64,000 nucleotides of DNA from Saprospiraceae bacterium (GTDB lineage Bacteria > Bacteroidota > Bacteroidia > Chitinophagales > Saprospiraceae), in NCBI GenBank assembly GCA_016718505.1, contig JADKDE010000002.1:248001-312000 (forward strand). The letters run 5' to 3'. Positions within the stretch are counted from its first letter, which is position 1. Each line of letters opens with the position of its first letter. The notes under the pieces were generated by a model. The model did not search any database, had not been told where the DNA came from, and saw only the letters and a list, made by a program, of their open reading frames with translations. Positions 1 through 8,800 of the stretch are shown here, piece after piece. Position numbers and translations under genes: made by a program.

Positions 1-2
1 AT

Positions 3-191
3 CACTATGTCCAATTGAAAAATGAAGCTGGAAAAATACAAATACAAGCAGAAAAAAAGTCAAAGCTGATGGTTCTCAGTGGAGAGCCGCTCAATGAACC
101 TTATGTGAGTTATGGTCCCTTTGTGATGAACACTGAACAAGAAATCAAAGATGCCATCAGGGATTATAATGAGGGCAAATTTGGTTTTTAG
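3..191 (+). CDS. Pirin family protein, C-terminal end (partial)
   Basis: Only the last 62 codons are present; the gene begins before the window. The reading frame starting at base 3 ends in the typical pirin tail, with a GEPLNEPYVSYGPFVMNT motif followed by an acidic helix and a Gly-Phe end. Pirins are bicupin, iron-binding proteins; some are quercetinases or redox-sensing cofactors, and the exact role cannot be read from the tail. The histidine/glutamate metal ligands lie in the missing N-terminal half. Family assignment is firm, function is not. Confidence 0.85.
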   Translation, partial: HYVQLKNEAGKIQIQAEKKSKLMVLSGEPLNEPYVSYGPFVMNTEQEIKDAIRDYNEGKFGF

Positions 192-224
192 CAGATTGAA
201 AAATTTCATTAAAAGATGATATCG

Positions 225-362
225 TCAAAATAATGCATTCCTCCATCGAATAGCAAGTAAACCATAAAAAATGAATCCAATCATGGTGAAAATCCCCAAA
301 CTGATCATTTCTAGTTTGTTTTTTATAAAATATAAAGCAGTAAAAACATGACCATAGGTCAT
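225..362 (-). CDS. Possible 45-residue membrane peptide
   Basis: A short minus-strand frame starts with ATG inside the palindrome at 348-362 and ends with TGA at 225. After a charged segment (KNKLE) it has a hydrophobic stretch rich in Ile, Phe, Gly and Leu, long enough for one membrane helix, then an RWRN tail. I do not recognise the family. It could be a genuine small membrane protein, a remnant of a larger one, or chance. The only support is composition and the operator-like repeats at its 5' end. Confidence 0.25.
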   Translation of the reverse strand: MTYGHVFTALYFIKNKLEMISLGIFTMIGFIFYGLLAIRWRNALF

Positions 363-391
363 TATAGTGACCTAAAAGCATAACTATTGGT
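348..391. promoter_or_regulatory. Operator-like paired inverted repeats TGACC/GGTCA
   Basis: Four half-sites lie within 44 bases: ATGACC-ATA-GGTCAT (348-362, an almost perfect palindrome), then TGACC at 368-372 and GGTCA at 387-391. The arrangement of two inverted pairs is what a dimeric winged-helix or TetR-type regulator would bind. The palindrome covers the start of the possible minus-strand peptide. The regulator is not in the window. Confidence 0.35.
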
Positions 392-600
392 CATTATGAT
401 ATTTTGTTTTAGTTTTTTTTTATTGAAAAATGATTTTATTGAAATAATTTAGTAACTTTAGTCCAACAAGCAAATAGTAAAATACTAAACCTGAAAAAGT
501 TATTTCATCGCAAAGTGGGATAATCCGAAACCACTCAAAAAGAAGTAGGATCCAAGCCTGAATGGGTTAATCAAGGTATGATATTTTAAATGCATTCGTT

Positions 601-2302
601 ATGAAAAACAATTATTTTTTATTGATTTTTAGCACATTATTGTTGTGCTCGTACAGTGTTTCAGCACAGCTTACCCCCCCCCCCAAATTTTGAATTGAAA
701 CCTTGTGGATCACCTGATAGCCCTCCTCCTGCAATGACTCAATCGAATTCAAATTTTTTACCAATATGTTCTGATCCCCAACAAATTAAGTATATTCGCA
801 TAGCAATTCATTATCTGCTTCCTAAGGGTAAAATCATAAGAAAATCCTTGACAGACTGTGATGGTTCCACTTATGAATATGTTGGAGCAGGTAATTTTAC
901 CGAATATTCCGATGGATTTTCGACATCTGGTTATAATGGCTATCAAAGGGCAGAAGATATGATCAATCAGGCTAATATGGAGCTTGACAACAATGCTCAT
1001 CAATGGAGAAAGGCAAATGATCCAGCTGTTCAAAATCCACCACTTAATATCACCTATCCATCTACTCCTCCAGAAGTTAAAGTAAGATATTTGCTTGCTG
1101 GAGTGTATTTTCATAGGGACGATGCAGCATATAATTATGATGGAAATTTTGACGATGATGATATAGTAAATAAATATTCTGTTGACAAATACAATATCAT
1201 AAATATATACTATGCACCAATGTTGAAACATTCTGGATATGCCAATGCTATTGGAGGCTCCTACAAGTATATTTTTAATGCGGATTATTTTGCTTATGCG
1301 ATGCCAAATTGTAGAGATTGGTCCATCATCTCAGCAGGTTCAGTGATCAATCATGAAGTAGGGCATGCTCTGGATTTAGGCCATAGTTGGTATGAATTTG
1401 ACTATTGTGATGATACTCCCCCAGGATATTTATATGACAGATGGAATGTGGCGGGGCAATATTGTGAATACAATCAAAGAGCAAATTGTTGGAAATTTGA
1501 GCACAATATTCCTATTTGTCCAGGCAGCACCAAAGGACTACCTTGTGATAATTGGTCAAAAATTAGCAATAATATCATGGACTACAATGGACATGCTCCG
1601 CACGCATATACCCAATGCCAAGTCGATAGGATAAATGCAGATATTTCAAATGCAGGGAATGCTTATGTTCATTCTTGTAATGGATGCATGCCATCTATGT
1701 CTTTTTTTGCCAGCCCTTCTATTCATTATGTTCATAGCACTTCTATGTCTTATACTTATATCCCTCTAAATGGAGAAGGGAGTTTTAATGAGAATAAATG
1801 GCTAATTGATATATGCGAAGTAGACCCAAACAACAAAACTGAATGTATAGGTAATAGTTATAATACAGGTTGGCAAAATGGAACAATTGGAAAAATTAAT
1901 CTGGCGAATTATTACAATTTCTCACACAACAAGACTTATAAAGTAAAGTTAATTGTTGATAATACGGACTGTCCTCTAAGTAGTGAGTATGTTCAGATTA
2001 TTCAGACTTCGACATTTACAAAAGAGGGAATACCAACTAAAGACCAAAATTTTGATCTTGCTGGAAATAACCCTGTATTGAATGAATTAGTGCTTAGAGT
2101 GACTATGAGAACGCAAGGTCATTTGGACCTAAGATTGGTCAATTTATTGACAGGGCAGTCCCAGACCATGCTCAACAATCAGGTGACAGATGAAGGAGAG
2201 TACATGATTAATTGGGATATGGCTAACTTATTTCCTGGGTCATATAGTGTAGTAGCCAATATGGATGGATTTATTAAAACACTAAACGTGATGAAATTAT
2301 GA
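601..2302 (+). CDS. Secreted metzincin-type zinc metalloprotease with T9SS tail, frameshifted at a C11 tract
   Basis: The ATG at 601 opens a clear signal peptide (MKNNYFLLIFSTLLLC... ending SVSAQ). The frame then runs into eleven C residues at 674-684 and stops at 691. Taking one C out joins it to the long frame that continues to 2302, giving about 566 residues. That frame has the metzincin zinc motif HEVGHALDLGH at about residues 251-261 and a Met-turn IMDYN near 326, so it is probably an M43 (pappalysin-like) or related peptidase. The last 70 or so residues (ending LFPGSYSVVANMDG... NVMKL) look like a T9SS sorting domain, implying export across the outer membrane. Its stop overlaps the next gene's ATG by four bases. 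The break is either a sequence error or a phase-variable tract. Confidence 0.8.
674..684 (+). repeat. C11 homopolymer at the signal-peptide/mature-protein junction
   Basis: Eleven consecutive C residues sit just after the signal peptide codons of the metalloprotease. Ten (or thirteen) would keep the frame open as a short Thr-Pro-Pro-Pro linker; eleven terminates translation within three codons. Such tracts are prone both to slipped-strand mutation and to miscounting in sequencing. Confidence 0.9.
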
Positions 2303-3200
2303 AAAAGTTCTTCATATATATAATAGCATCGATGCCTTGGGTCTGTTCCGCACAATTAGTACCTCAATTCATGCTGCCTATATGGTTCGAAGATGCTGTG
2401 GGCAATAAAGATACGCTATATATAGGTGCGGATACTAACTCTAATTATCATTCAATTAACTCCCAATACGGGGAGCGACTTATTACTGCTCCCTTTGATA
2501 GCATATTCGAGGTGAGAGCTGCACATGGAGATGATAGTGAGTGGAAGATGTCCAAAGTAATAGTAGAAGACGCTGAGGTTGGACAATTTCAATGTGTTAG
2601 CCAAGCTGGTACCAAACTCATCATACACGCCAAAAACTTACCTGTAAAAATATCGTGGGATACCAATATGCTCAAGCTCAATTATCCCTGTAATCGCAAT
2701 GCGATACTCTCGACGAATAATGGAATTTATGTGCTTCCAAATTGGTTTTTGGGCGGAGGTATCCATTGTATGATGAATAAAACTGAAATATTAGAGGACT
2801 TCAATTACGCGCCGAGAAATTATTCTTTTTTTAGACCAACTTACTTTGAATACGCGGTAGAAGGTCAAGGAATCAAATCCTTACCAGTATTTCAATATTC
2901 AGGATTTGGGGCAGGTGATGAATGCAGCACTATATTGCTCTCTTCTGATGATCGCAACGTGGAGGAATGGAGTGGAAAAATATACCCCAATCCAACGAGC
3001 CAAAGGGTGTATATTGAATCGCAAGATCAGCATGAGCTAGTAGGGTTCAGACCTTTGACGTATCAGGGCGAAGGCAAGAAGCCCAATACACTCGGGAGAA
3101 CCAAAGCGTAGATTTTGGGTATTTACCACCAGGTGTTTATATCTTGCAGATGTTATTTGAAAATAACAAGATGAAAAATACAAAAGTAGTAAAGCTATAA
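2299..3200 (+). CDS. T9SS-exported protein of unknown function, frameshifted in the sorting domain
   Basis: The start ATG overlaps the protease stop (ATGA), so the two are one operon. A signal peptide (MKKFFIYIIASMPWVCSAQ) is followed by about 200 residues I do not recognise, with a few cysteines. The C-terminus begins a typical T9SS type A domain (GKIYPNPTSQRVYIES). The initial frame then drifts out and stops at 3111, whereas the frame from about 3039 reads RVQTFDVSGRR ... DFGYLPPGVYILQ ... KVVKL and stops at 3200, which is the expected rest of the domain. One base is missing near 3040. Restored length is about 300 residues. A partner or substrate relation with the protease is inference. Confidence 0.75.
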
Positions 3201-3228
3201 TGAGCAAATAAAATTAAGTTTTCATCAG

Positions 3229-3257
3229 GCCGGTATCTTTTGATATCGGCTTTTTTT
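3229..3257 (+). terminator. Rho-independent terminator after the T9SS operon
   Basis: The arms GCCGGTATC (3229-3237) and GATATCGGC (3242-3250) pair over nine bases with one G-T, around a TTTT loop, and seven T residues follow. It lies 28 bases after the restored stop codon. Confidence 0.85.
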
Positions 3258-3335
3258 CGGAAGGATCCTCCCATCCCTTCCAACAACCCCAGAACCCTTA
3301 ACCCTCCCACTGCTCTAGCCCCACACCACGCCCAT

Positions 3336-3426
3336 GCGTCAGCGATCGGAGCCGTCTCGTCGATGACGAGAGTCCGTAGGACCGAAGCGGCGCAGAGCGG
3401 CCCTCGACTCGTCGAGGGAGACGCCC
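3336..3426 (-). repeat. Structured intergenic repeat R1, divergent copy a
   Basis: On the minus strand it starts GGGCGTCTCCC and ends CGATCGCTGACGC; the outer GCGTC and GACGC pair. Inside are two perfect hairpins, CCCTCGA/TCGAGGG and TCTCGTC/GACGAGA. Its last 15 bases are identical to copies b (11859-12000) and c (14538-14679), but the middle is shorter and different. It is much more GC-rich than its surroundings. The stretch 3258-3335 before it is C-rich without recognisable content. Confidence 0.75.
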
Positions 3427-3490
3427 AAATCATTTAAAGTGCATTGTACCCTTTGAAATGAAAAAAAAATCAAAATAATCGCAAAAAAAA

Positions 3491-3522
3491 TTGGAAAATT
3501 GTGGGTAGCTGCTTTATATTTG
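3491..3522 (+). promoter_or_regulatory. Bacteroidota-type promoter for the tRNA-Gly/tRNA-Leu unit
   Basis: TTG at 3491-3493 and TATATTTG at 3515-3522 are spaced 21 bases, matching the TTG / TAnnTTTG pattern of the Bacteroidota primary sigma factor. The tRNA begins 12 bases after the -7 element. Confidence 0.6.
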
Positions 3523-3533
3523 CAGTCCCAAAC

Positions 3534-3606
<73 letters not shown>

Positions 3607-3616
3607 CAGAAATGAG

Positions 3617-3638
3617 CCCTCTTACGAGGGTTTTTTTT
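3617..3638 (+). terminator. Short hairpin with T8 tract between tRNA-Gly and tRNA-Leu
   Basis: CCCTC (3617-3621) pairs with GAGGG (3626-3630) and eight T residues follow directly. It could end or attenuate transcription between the two tRNA genes. Confidence 0.6.
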
Positions 3639-3639
3639 C

Positions 3640-3723
3640 GCCCGAGTGGTGAAATGGTAGACACGCAGGACTTAAAATCCTGTATCCTCAAAAGATGTGC
3701 GGGTTCAAGTCCCGCCTCGGGTA
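3640..3723 (+). tRNA. tRNA-Leu (anticodon TAA)
   Basis: An 84-base class II tRNA with a long variable arm. The acceptor GCCCGAG/CTCGGGT closes with a G-T pair at position 1-72. The anticodon stem CAGGA/TCCTG encloses CTTAAAA, giving anticodon TAA. The T arm is GCGGG-TTCAAGT-CCCGC. CCA is not encoded. Confidence 0.95.
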
Positions 3724-3775
3724 CTTTTAGCAATCTGATCTTCAATCAATCTTCTGAACAAGTTTAGCGGTGACC

Positions 3776-3799
3776 AAGCCTTTGGGTTGGCTTTTTTTT
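3776..3799 (+). terminator. Terminator after tRNA-Leu
   Basis: AAGCC (3776-3780) pairs with GGCTT (3789-3793) around an eight-base loop, followed by a run of T. It overlaps the valS promoter. Confidence 0.6.
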
Positions 3800-3809
3800 C
3801 ATACCTTTG
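3781..3809 (+). promoter_or_regulatory. Promoter upstream of valS
   Basis: TTTG at 3781-3784 and TACCTTTG at 3802-3809 are 17 bases apart, a Bacteroidota-type pair. The predicted transcript start lies just before the ATG at 3837, which supports that start over an upstream TTG at 3807. Confidence 0.55.
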
Positions 3810-3836
3810 CGGCACATTTTGAATATTAGAACGATT

Positions 3837-6479
3837 ATGACAGAGATTTCTTCCAAATTTTCTCCCCAAGAAGTAGAACAAAAATGGTATCAGCATTGGA
3901 TGCAAAATGGGTTTTTCGACTCCAATCCAGATGGCAGAGAGCCCTATACCATCGTCATACCACCGCCGAATGTGACGGGGGTATTGCATATGGGGCATAT
4001 GCTCAACAATACGATCCAAGATGTGCTCATACGTAGGGCTAGGATGCAAGGTAAGAACGCCTGCTGGGTGCCTGGTACGGACCATGCTTCTATCGCTACG
4101 GAGGCGAAGGTCGTGGCGATGCTCAAGGAAAAGGGTATAGAGAAGTCTTCGATCTCGAGGGAAGAATTCTTGGCGCATGCTTGGGAGTGGAAGGAAAAAT
4201 ACGGAGGCATCATCCTTGAGCAATTGAAAAAGCTGGGTGCTAGTTGTGATTGGCGAAGGACAAAATTCACGATGGATCCAAAGCTGAGTGATGCGGTCAT
4301 AGATACCTTCATACAACTATATAACAAGGGGCTGATATATCGTGGAGTGCGGATGGTGAACTGGGATCCGAAGGGGATGACGGCGGTTTCGGACGAGGAG
4401 GTAATCCACCGAGAAGTACAGTCCAAGCTTTATTTTATTGCTTATGAAATAGAAGGTGAAAATAGCAAAGTGGTGATCGCAACGACGAGGCCTGAGACCC
4501 TGCTGGGAGACACGGCTGTATGCGTTCATCCAGAAGATGTTCGCTACAAATCCTTGGTAGGAAAGCGCTGTATTATACCTTTCACAGGGAGAACGGTGCC
4601 AATCATCCAAGACGAATATGTGGACAAAGAATTTGGAACGGGATGCTTAAAGGTGACACCAGCACACGATGTAAATGACTATTTGCTCGGTCAAAAACAC
4701 AATCTGGAGACCATCGATATTTTGTTTGACAATGGGCATATAAATAGCCCGGCGACGCCTTATCACGACCTAGATGGAATCGTCGCCCGTAAGCGTATCG
4801 TGAAAGATTTGGAGGCTTTGGGGCAGTTGGTCAAGGTAGAGGATATAAAGAACAAAGTGGGATATTCTGAAAGGACGGACGCTGTCATAGAACCCAAACT
4901 GTCTATGCAGTGGTTTTGTGATATGGAAAAAATGTCAAAACCTGCGCTGGATGTAGTCCTAGAAAATAAGGTGAAACTGGTGCCTGAAAAATTCAAAAAT
5001 ACTTATAAGCATTGGATGGAAAATGTGCACGATTGGTGCGTTTCTAGACAATTGTGGTGGGGTCAAAGGATACCGGCTTGGTATAGTACTGATGGTCGCA
5101 TCGTGGTGGCGAAGACCGATGTCGAGGCTCTGGCTTTGTTCAATCAGAATGAGTCGCAAAGTGCTATCACCTTAGCGGACATCAGACAAGACGAAGACGT
5201 ATTGGATACTTGGTTTTCATCGTGGCTTTGGCCTATATCGGTGTTTGATGGTTTTGAAAATCCAGACAATGCAGACATAAAATACTATTATCCGACGCAG
5301 GATTTGGTTACTGCGCCTGAGATTCTATTCTTTTGGGTGGCTCGTATGATCATAGCGGGGATAGAATTTAAGCATGAAATACCATTTTCTACTGTCTATT
5401 TGACTGGGATCGTTCGAGATAAACTGGGCAGAAAAATGTCCAAATCGCTAGGAAATAGCCCAGATCCGTTGGATCTGATCCAACAATTCGGAGCCGATGG
5501 TGTGCGAATGGGAATGCTGCTTTGTTCCCCTGCTGGGAATGATATCCTCTTCGATGAATCACAGGTGGAGCAGGGTAGAAACTTTGCCAATAAACTTTGG
5601 AATGCATTTAGGTTGGTAAAAGGATGGCAAGTAGATGACCAGCTAGAGCAGCCAAGTCTCAATCTTACTGCGTCAAATTGGATACAAGAAAAGCTGCATA
5701 TTACCATAGCGACTACTGAAAAATATTATAGTGAGTACCGCTTGTCAGATGCTATGATGACGCTATACAAGTTTATTTGGGATGATTGTTGTTCTTGGTA
5801 TCTAGAAATGATAAAGCCAGTATATGGCAGCCCTATCGACCGCAAAAGCTATCAAGAAGCCATTGGAATGTTAGAGAATATCGTTAAGTTGCTTCATCCA
5901 ATCATGCCGTTTATCACGGAAGAAATATGGCAGGCCTTGGGTACAAGAACTTTGGCTGAAAGCTTGATCGTTGCTGAATATCCCAAATACGATGAGAAAA
6001 AAGTCGCAACTGCTTTGTCCTCCAAGGCAGAGATGGCCTTCGGAATTATAGCAGAAGTTAGAAATCTACGTAGTAAAAGAGGGATGTCCCCGAAGGAGGC
6101 TTTGAACCTGATGATTAAGACGGGATCCAAGGAGAATTATGGGGATTTTCTGGAGGTGATGAAAAAATTGGGCAATCTCACGGCGATAGAATTTGTCGAA
6201 ACAGCACCACCAAGTTCGGTCTCTTTTTTGATCGAAAAAGACGAATGTTTCGTGCCGCTTGAAATGAATGACCAAGATGCTGCCGCTGAAAAGCAAAGGA
6301 TAAAAGAAGAGATGGAATACTTGGAAGGATTTATGAAATCGGTACAAACGAAGCTTGGAAATGAGCGATTTGTCGCCAATGCAAAGCCAGAAATCGTAGA
6401 AAACGAACGCAAGAAAATGGCCGATGCCGAATCAAAATTGAATACTTTGCGCGATAGTTTGACGAAGCTGAATGGGTAG
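3837..6479 (+). CDS. valS: Valine--tRNA ligase
   Basis: Charges tRNA-Val with valine and edits misactivated threonine. The 880 residues are the usual bacterial length. The class I signature HMGH is at residues 51-54 and KMSKS at 533-537. Between them lies the CP1 editing domain (TTRPETLLGDTAV near residue 220), and after them the anticodon-binding domain and a C-terminal coiled-coil arm rich in Lys and Glu, which is typical of ValRS. ATG at 3837 was chosen because it sits about 28 bases after the promoter core and directly precedes the conserved N-terminus. The stop overlaps the following alkyltransferase gene by eight bases, so the two are co-transcribed. Confidence 0.97.
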   Translation: MTEISSKFSPQEVEQKWYQHWMQNGFFDSNPDGREPYTIVIPPPNVTGVLHMGHMLNNTIQDVLIRRARMQGKNACWVPGTDHASIATEAKVVAMLKEKGIEKSSISREEFLAHAWEWKEKYGGIILEQLKKLGASCDWRRTKFTMDPKLSDAVIDTFIQLYNKGLIYRGVRMVNWDPKGMTAVSDEEVIHREVQSKLYFIAYEIEGENSKVVIATTRPETLLGDTAVCVHPEDVRYKSLVGKRCIIPFTGRTVPIIQDEYVDKEFGTGCLKVTPAHDVNDYLLGQKHNLETIDILFDNGHINSPATPYHDLDGIVARKRIVKDLEALGQLVKVEDIKNKVGYSERTDAVIEPKLSMQWFCDMEKMSKPALDVVLENKVKLVPEKFKNTYKHWMENVHDWCVSRQLWWGQRIPAWYSTDGRIVVAKTDVEALALFNQNESQSAITLADIRQDEDVLDTWFSSWLWPISVFDGFENPDNADIKYYYPTQDLVTAPEILFFWVARMIIAGIEFKHEIPFSTVYLTGIVRDKLGRKMSKSLGNSPDPLDLIQQFGADGVRMGMLLCSPAGNDILFDESQVEQGRNFANKLWNAFRLVKGWQVDDQLEQPSLNLTASNWIQEKLHITIATTEKYYSEYRLSDAMMTLYKFIWDDCCSWYLEMIKPVYGSPIDRKSYQEAIGMLENIVKLLHPIMPFITEEIWQALGTRTLAESLIVAEYPKYDEKKVATALSSKAEMAFGIIAEVRNLRSKRGMSPKEALNLMIKTGSKENYGDFLEVMKKLGNLTAIEFVETAPPSSVSFLIEKDECFVPLEMNDQDAAAEKQRIKEEMEYLEGFMKSVQTKLGNERFVANAKPEIVENERKKMADAESKLNTLRDSLTKLNG

Positions 6480-6957
6480 TTCTTGGCGAAACCTTTCTAC
6501 GCCAATTGGTTGGATCCAACTTGAAGCTTCAGAGGGTTTTCTTACCAAACTGGACTTTTTGGGGGAGGAACCAAAAGATAAGGGACATTCTATTGATGAC
6601 CCTAAGGATGAGGAGATTTTGGAGAAAACGGCTAATCAATTGGATCAGTATTTTCAGAAAAAAATACAGAGATTTGACTTGCCATTGAATCCTCAAGGAA
6701 CGATATTTCAACAAAGAATCTGGAAAATACTGCAACAAATACCATACGGTCACACTTGGACATACAAGGAGTTGGCCGTCGCTTATGGTGATGTATTGGC
6801 GATCAGAGCGGTAGGAAAGGCCAATGGTGCGAATCCCATCCCAATCATCATACCTTGTCATAGGGTCATTGGAGCCAATGGACATCTAATCGGTTATTCT
6901 GGAGGGTTAGAGCGAAAGATTGCGTTGCTGACCTTGGAGGGCTCGACTCTTTTTTAG
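6472..6957 (+). CDS. ogt: Methylated-DNA--[protein]-cysteine S-methyltransferase
   Basis: A suicide DNA-repair protein that moves the alkyl group of O6-alkylguanine onto its own cysteine. The C-terminal half has the helix-turn-helix region (GTIFQQRIWKILQQIPYG, YKELA) and the active-site motif IPCHRVIG with the acceptor cysteine at about residue 129, followed by the GYSGGLERK segment. The 161 residues fit a short Ogt-type protein without an Ada regulatory domain. Its ATG lies inside the end of valS (8-base overlap), so it depends on the valS transcript. The N-terminal 70 residues are poorly conserved, as usual for the family. Confidence 0.92.
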   Translation: MGSSWRNLSTPIGWIQLEASEGFLTKLDFLGEEPKDKGHSIDDPKDEEILEKTANQLDQYFQKKIQRFDLPLNPQGTIFQQRIWKILQQIPYGHTWTYKELAVAYGDVLAIRAVGKANGANPIPIIIPCHRVIGANGHLIGYSGGLERKIALLTLEGSTLF

Positions 6958-7047
6958 ACATTTGATGTCTTGCTGCCTTTCTCTTTTTATAATTCCATCA
7001 ACAATTCTAAAAAACATATTAGATTTGTATTTTAAAATTTTTATCAA

Positions 7048-8718
7048 GTGAAAACGAAAAAAACAACCAAAGCTCAAAGTCATTCTGTCGCAGAACCTGC
7101 TGTTGTCAAGCCTCTATCCTCTACGCCCTATTGGGTTGCATTTGGAATTTTGGCGTTGTTTGTTACATATTATCGCAGCAAATTGTTGGGTATGCCTTTT
7201 GAGCGAGACGAGGCGGAATATGCTTATTTTGGCAAATTAATTTTGGATGGAATCGTGCCCTATAAGGAAGCTTACAACATGAAGTTGCCTGGGATTTATT
7301 ATATGTATGCCTTTATTATGGCTATATTTGGAAAGACATTTTATGGGGTGCATCTAGGTGCATTGATCATGAATCTTGGTACGATGACGGCGCTTTACTA
7401 TGCCGTCAGTAAGCTATTTTCAAGGGATGCAGGTATCATCACCGCGGTATTTTTCGGGATCATGTCCTTGGGATATGGATTGTTAGGATTTGCTGCACAT
7501 GCGACCCAATTTGCGGTATTTTTCATGGTCATCGGTCTGGTATTTTTCGCTAAGCACGATGAACATTCGTCCATGCTGAATGCATTCATGACGGGATTTT
7601 TCATAGGACTTTCATTCTTGATGAAGCAACAGGCGGTGTATTATATTTTGGGAATTGGCCTTTTGTTTTTAGTATTCCAATATCTCAATCAAAAGGGAAA
7701 TTGGGGAAATATTGCCAAGTACGTTGGACTATTTTCTGTAGGTGTTTTTGTGCCATATATCCTTGTTTGTCTGGTGATGATGGCGAGTGGGATTTTTGAT
7801 AAATTTTGGTTTTGGACGGTTCAATATGCCAGCCAATATGCTACGGGCTTGTCTTGGGATTCGGGCAAAGAATTATTGTCCATGACCTTCAAGCCGATTT
7901 GGACGGAGTACAAGGCCATTTTCATCATGAGCATCATGGGATTGGTAGCCTTGATTGCTGGAAAATACACCTTGAAACAAAAAATATTTGGTGTGGTATT
8001 CTATATTTTTGCTTTCTTGGCTACTACGCCAGGTTTCTTTTTTAGACAACACTATTTTATCGTTTATTTACCAGCGGTAGCGCTTTGGGCGGGTATCTTT
8101 GTTGATTTTATTGGTAATTTTATTTCTAAAGCCACATCTATGCCAGTGCTTCGTTTAGCCTTAACTTTTTTGATAGGATTTGCTACAATTTTTAGCATCA
8201 CATCCGCCAATAAGGGGTATTATTCCACCAAAAATCCGGTTCAACTTTGTAAAAATATTTACTCGGTAAATCCATTCGTAGAATCCGTTGAAATCGCCAA
8301 GTATATCAAGGAAAATTCCAAGCCAGAGGATAAAATTGCCATCCTTGGATCTGAGCCTCAGATAGCTTTTTATGCGGATCGAAAGTCTGCTTCTGGACAT
8401 ATTTATACCTATGGATTGATGGAAGAGCAGCCCTACAATCTGAGGATGCAAGAGGAGATGATTTCAGAAATCGAACAAGCGAAGCCTCTATACATGGTCT
8501 ATGCCAATATTGCCATGTCTTGGTTGCCAAAGCCCAATTCTCCTAAGAAAATATTTGAGTGGTACAATACGTACTCAGCTGCCAACTACGATCTTGTCGG
8601 TATATGCGATTTGCCGACCAATGGTCCAGCGGTATATTATTGGGGCGCAGACGCTTTAACCAAGCGGCCAGCCAATGAAAATTACGTTTTTATCCTTAAA
8701 AGAAAGCCCAATAAATAG
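7048..8718 (+). CDS. Glycosyltransferase family 39-like integral membrane protein
   Basis: A 556-residue multi-pass protein of the ArnT/PMT (GT-C) fold. After a basic, Ala/Ser-rich N-terminus and a first helix comes the signature PFERDEAEYAYFG (about residues 50-62), whose acidic pair is the usual catalytic and metal site in the first periplasmic loop. About ten more hydrophobic segments follow, then a soluble C-terminal domain. Such enzymes move sugars from polyprenyl-phosphate donors to lipids, glycans or proteins; the acceptor here is unknown. The start is GTG; a TAGATTTG element at 7020-7027 may be its promoter core. Confidence 0.8.
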   Translation: MKTKKTTKAQSHSVAEPAVVKPLSSTPYWVAFGILALFVTYYRSKLLGMPFERDEAEYAYFGKLILDGIVPYKEAYNMKLPGIYYMYAFIMAIFGKTFYGVHLGALIMNLGTMTALYYAVSKLFSRDAGIITAVFFGIMSLGYGLLGFAAHATQFAVFFMVIGLVFFAKHDEHSSMLNAFMTGFFIGLSFLMKQQAVYYILGIGLLFLVFQYLNQKGNWGNIAKYVGLFSVGVFVPYILVCLVMMASGIFDKFWFWTVQYASQYATGLSWDSGKELLSMTFKPIWTEYKAIFIMSIMGLVALIAGKYTLKQKIFGVVFYIFAFLATTPGFFFRQHYFIVYLPAVALWAGIFVDFIGNFISKATSMPVLRLALTFLIGFATIFSITSANKGYYSTKNPVQLCKNIYSVNPFVESVEIAKYIKENSKPEDKIAILGSEPQIAFYADRKSASGHIYTYGLMEEQPYNLRMQEEMISEIEQAKPLYMVYANIAMSWLPKPNSPKKIFEWYNTYSAANYDLVGICDLPTNGPAVYYWGADALTKRPANENYVFILKRKPNK

Positions 8719-8800
8719 ACTGAGAAATATTTTTTTTAGAAAAATAAATACTAGGATCCAAACGTGGTTGCTAGGCTCTTGGATTAGTTTTATACTTTTT

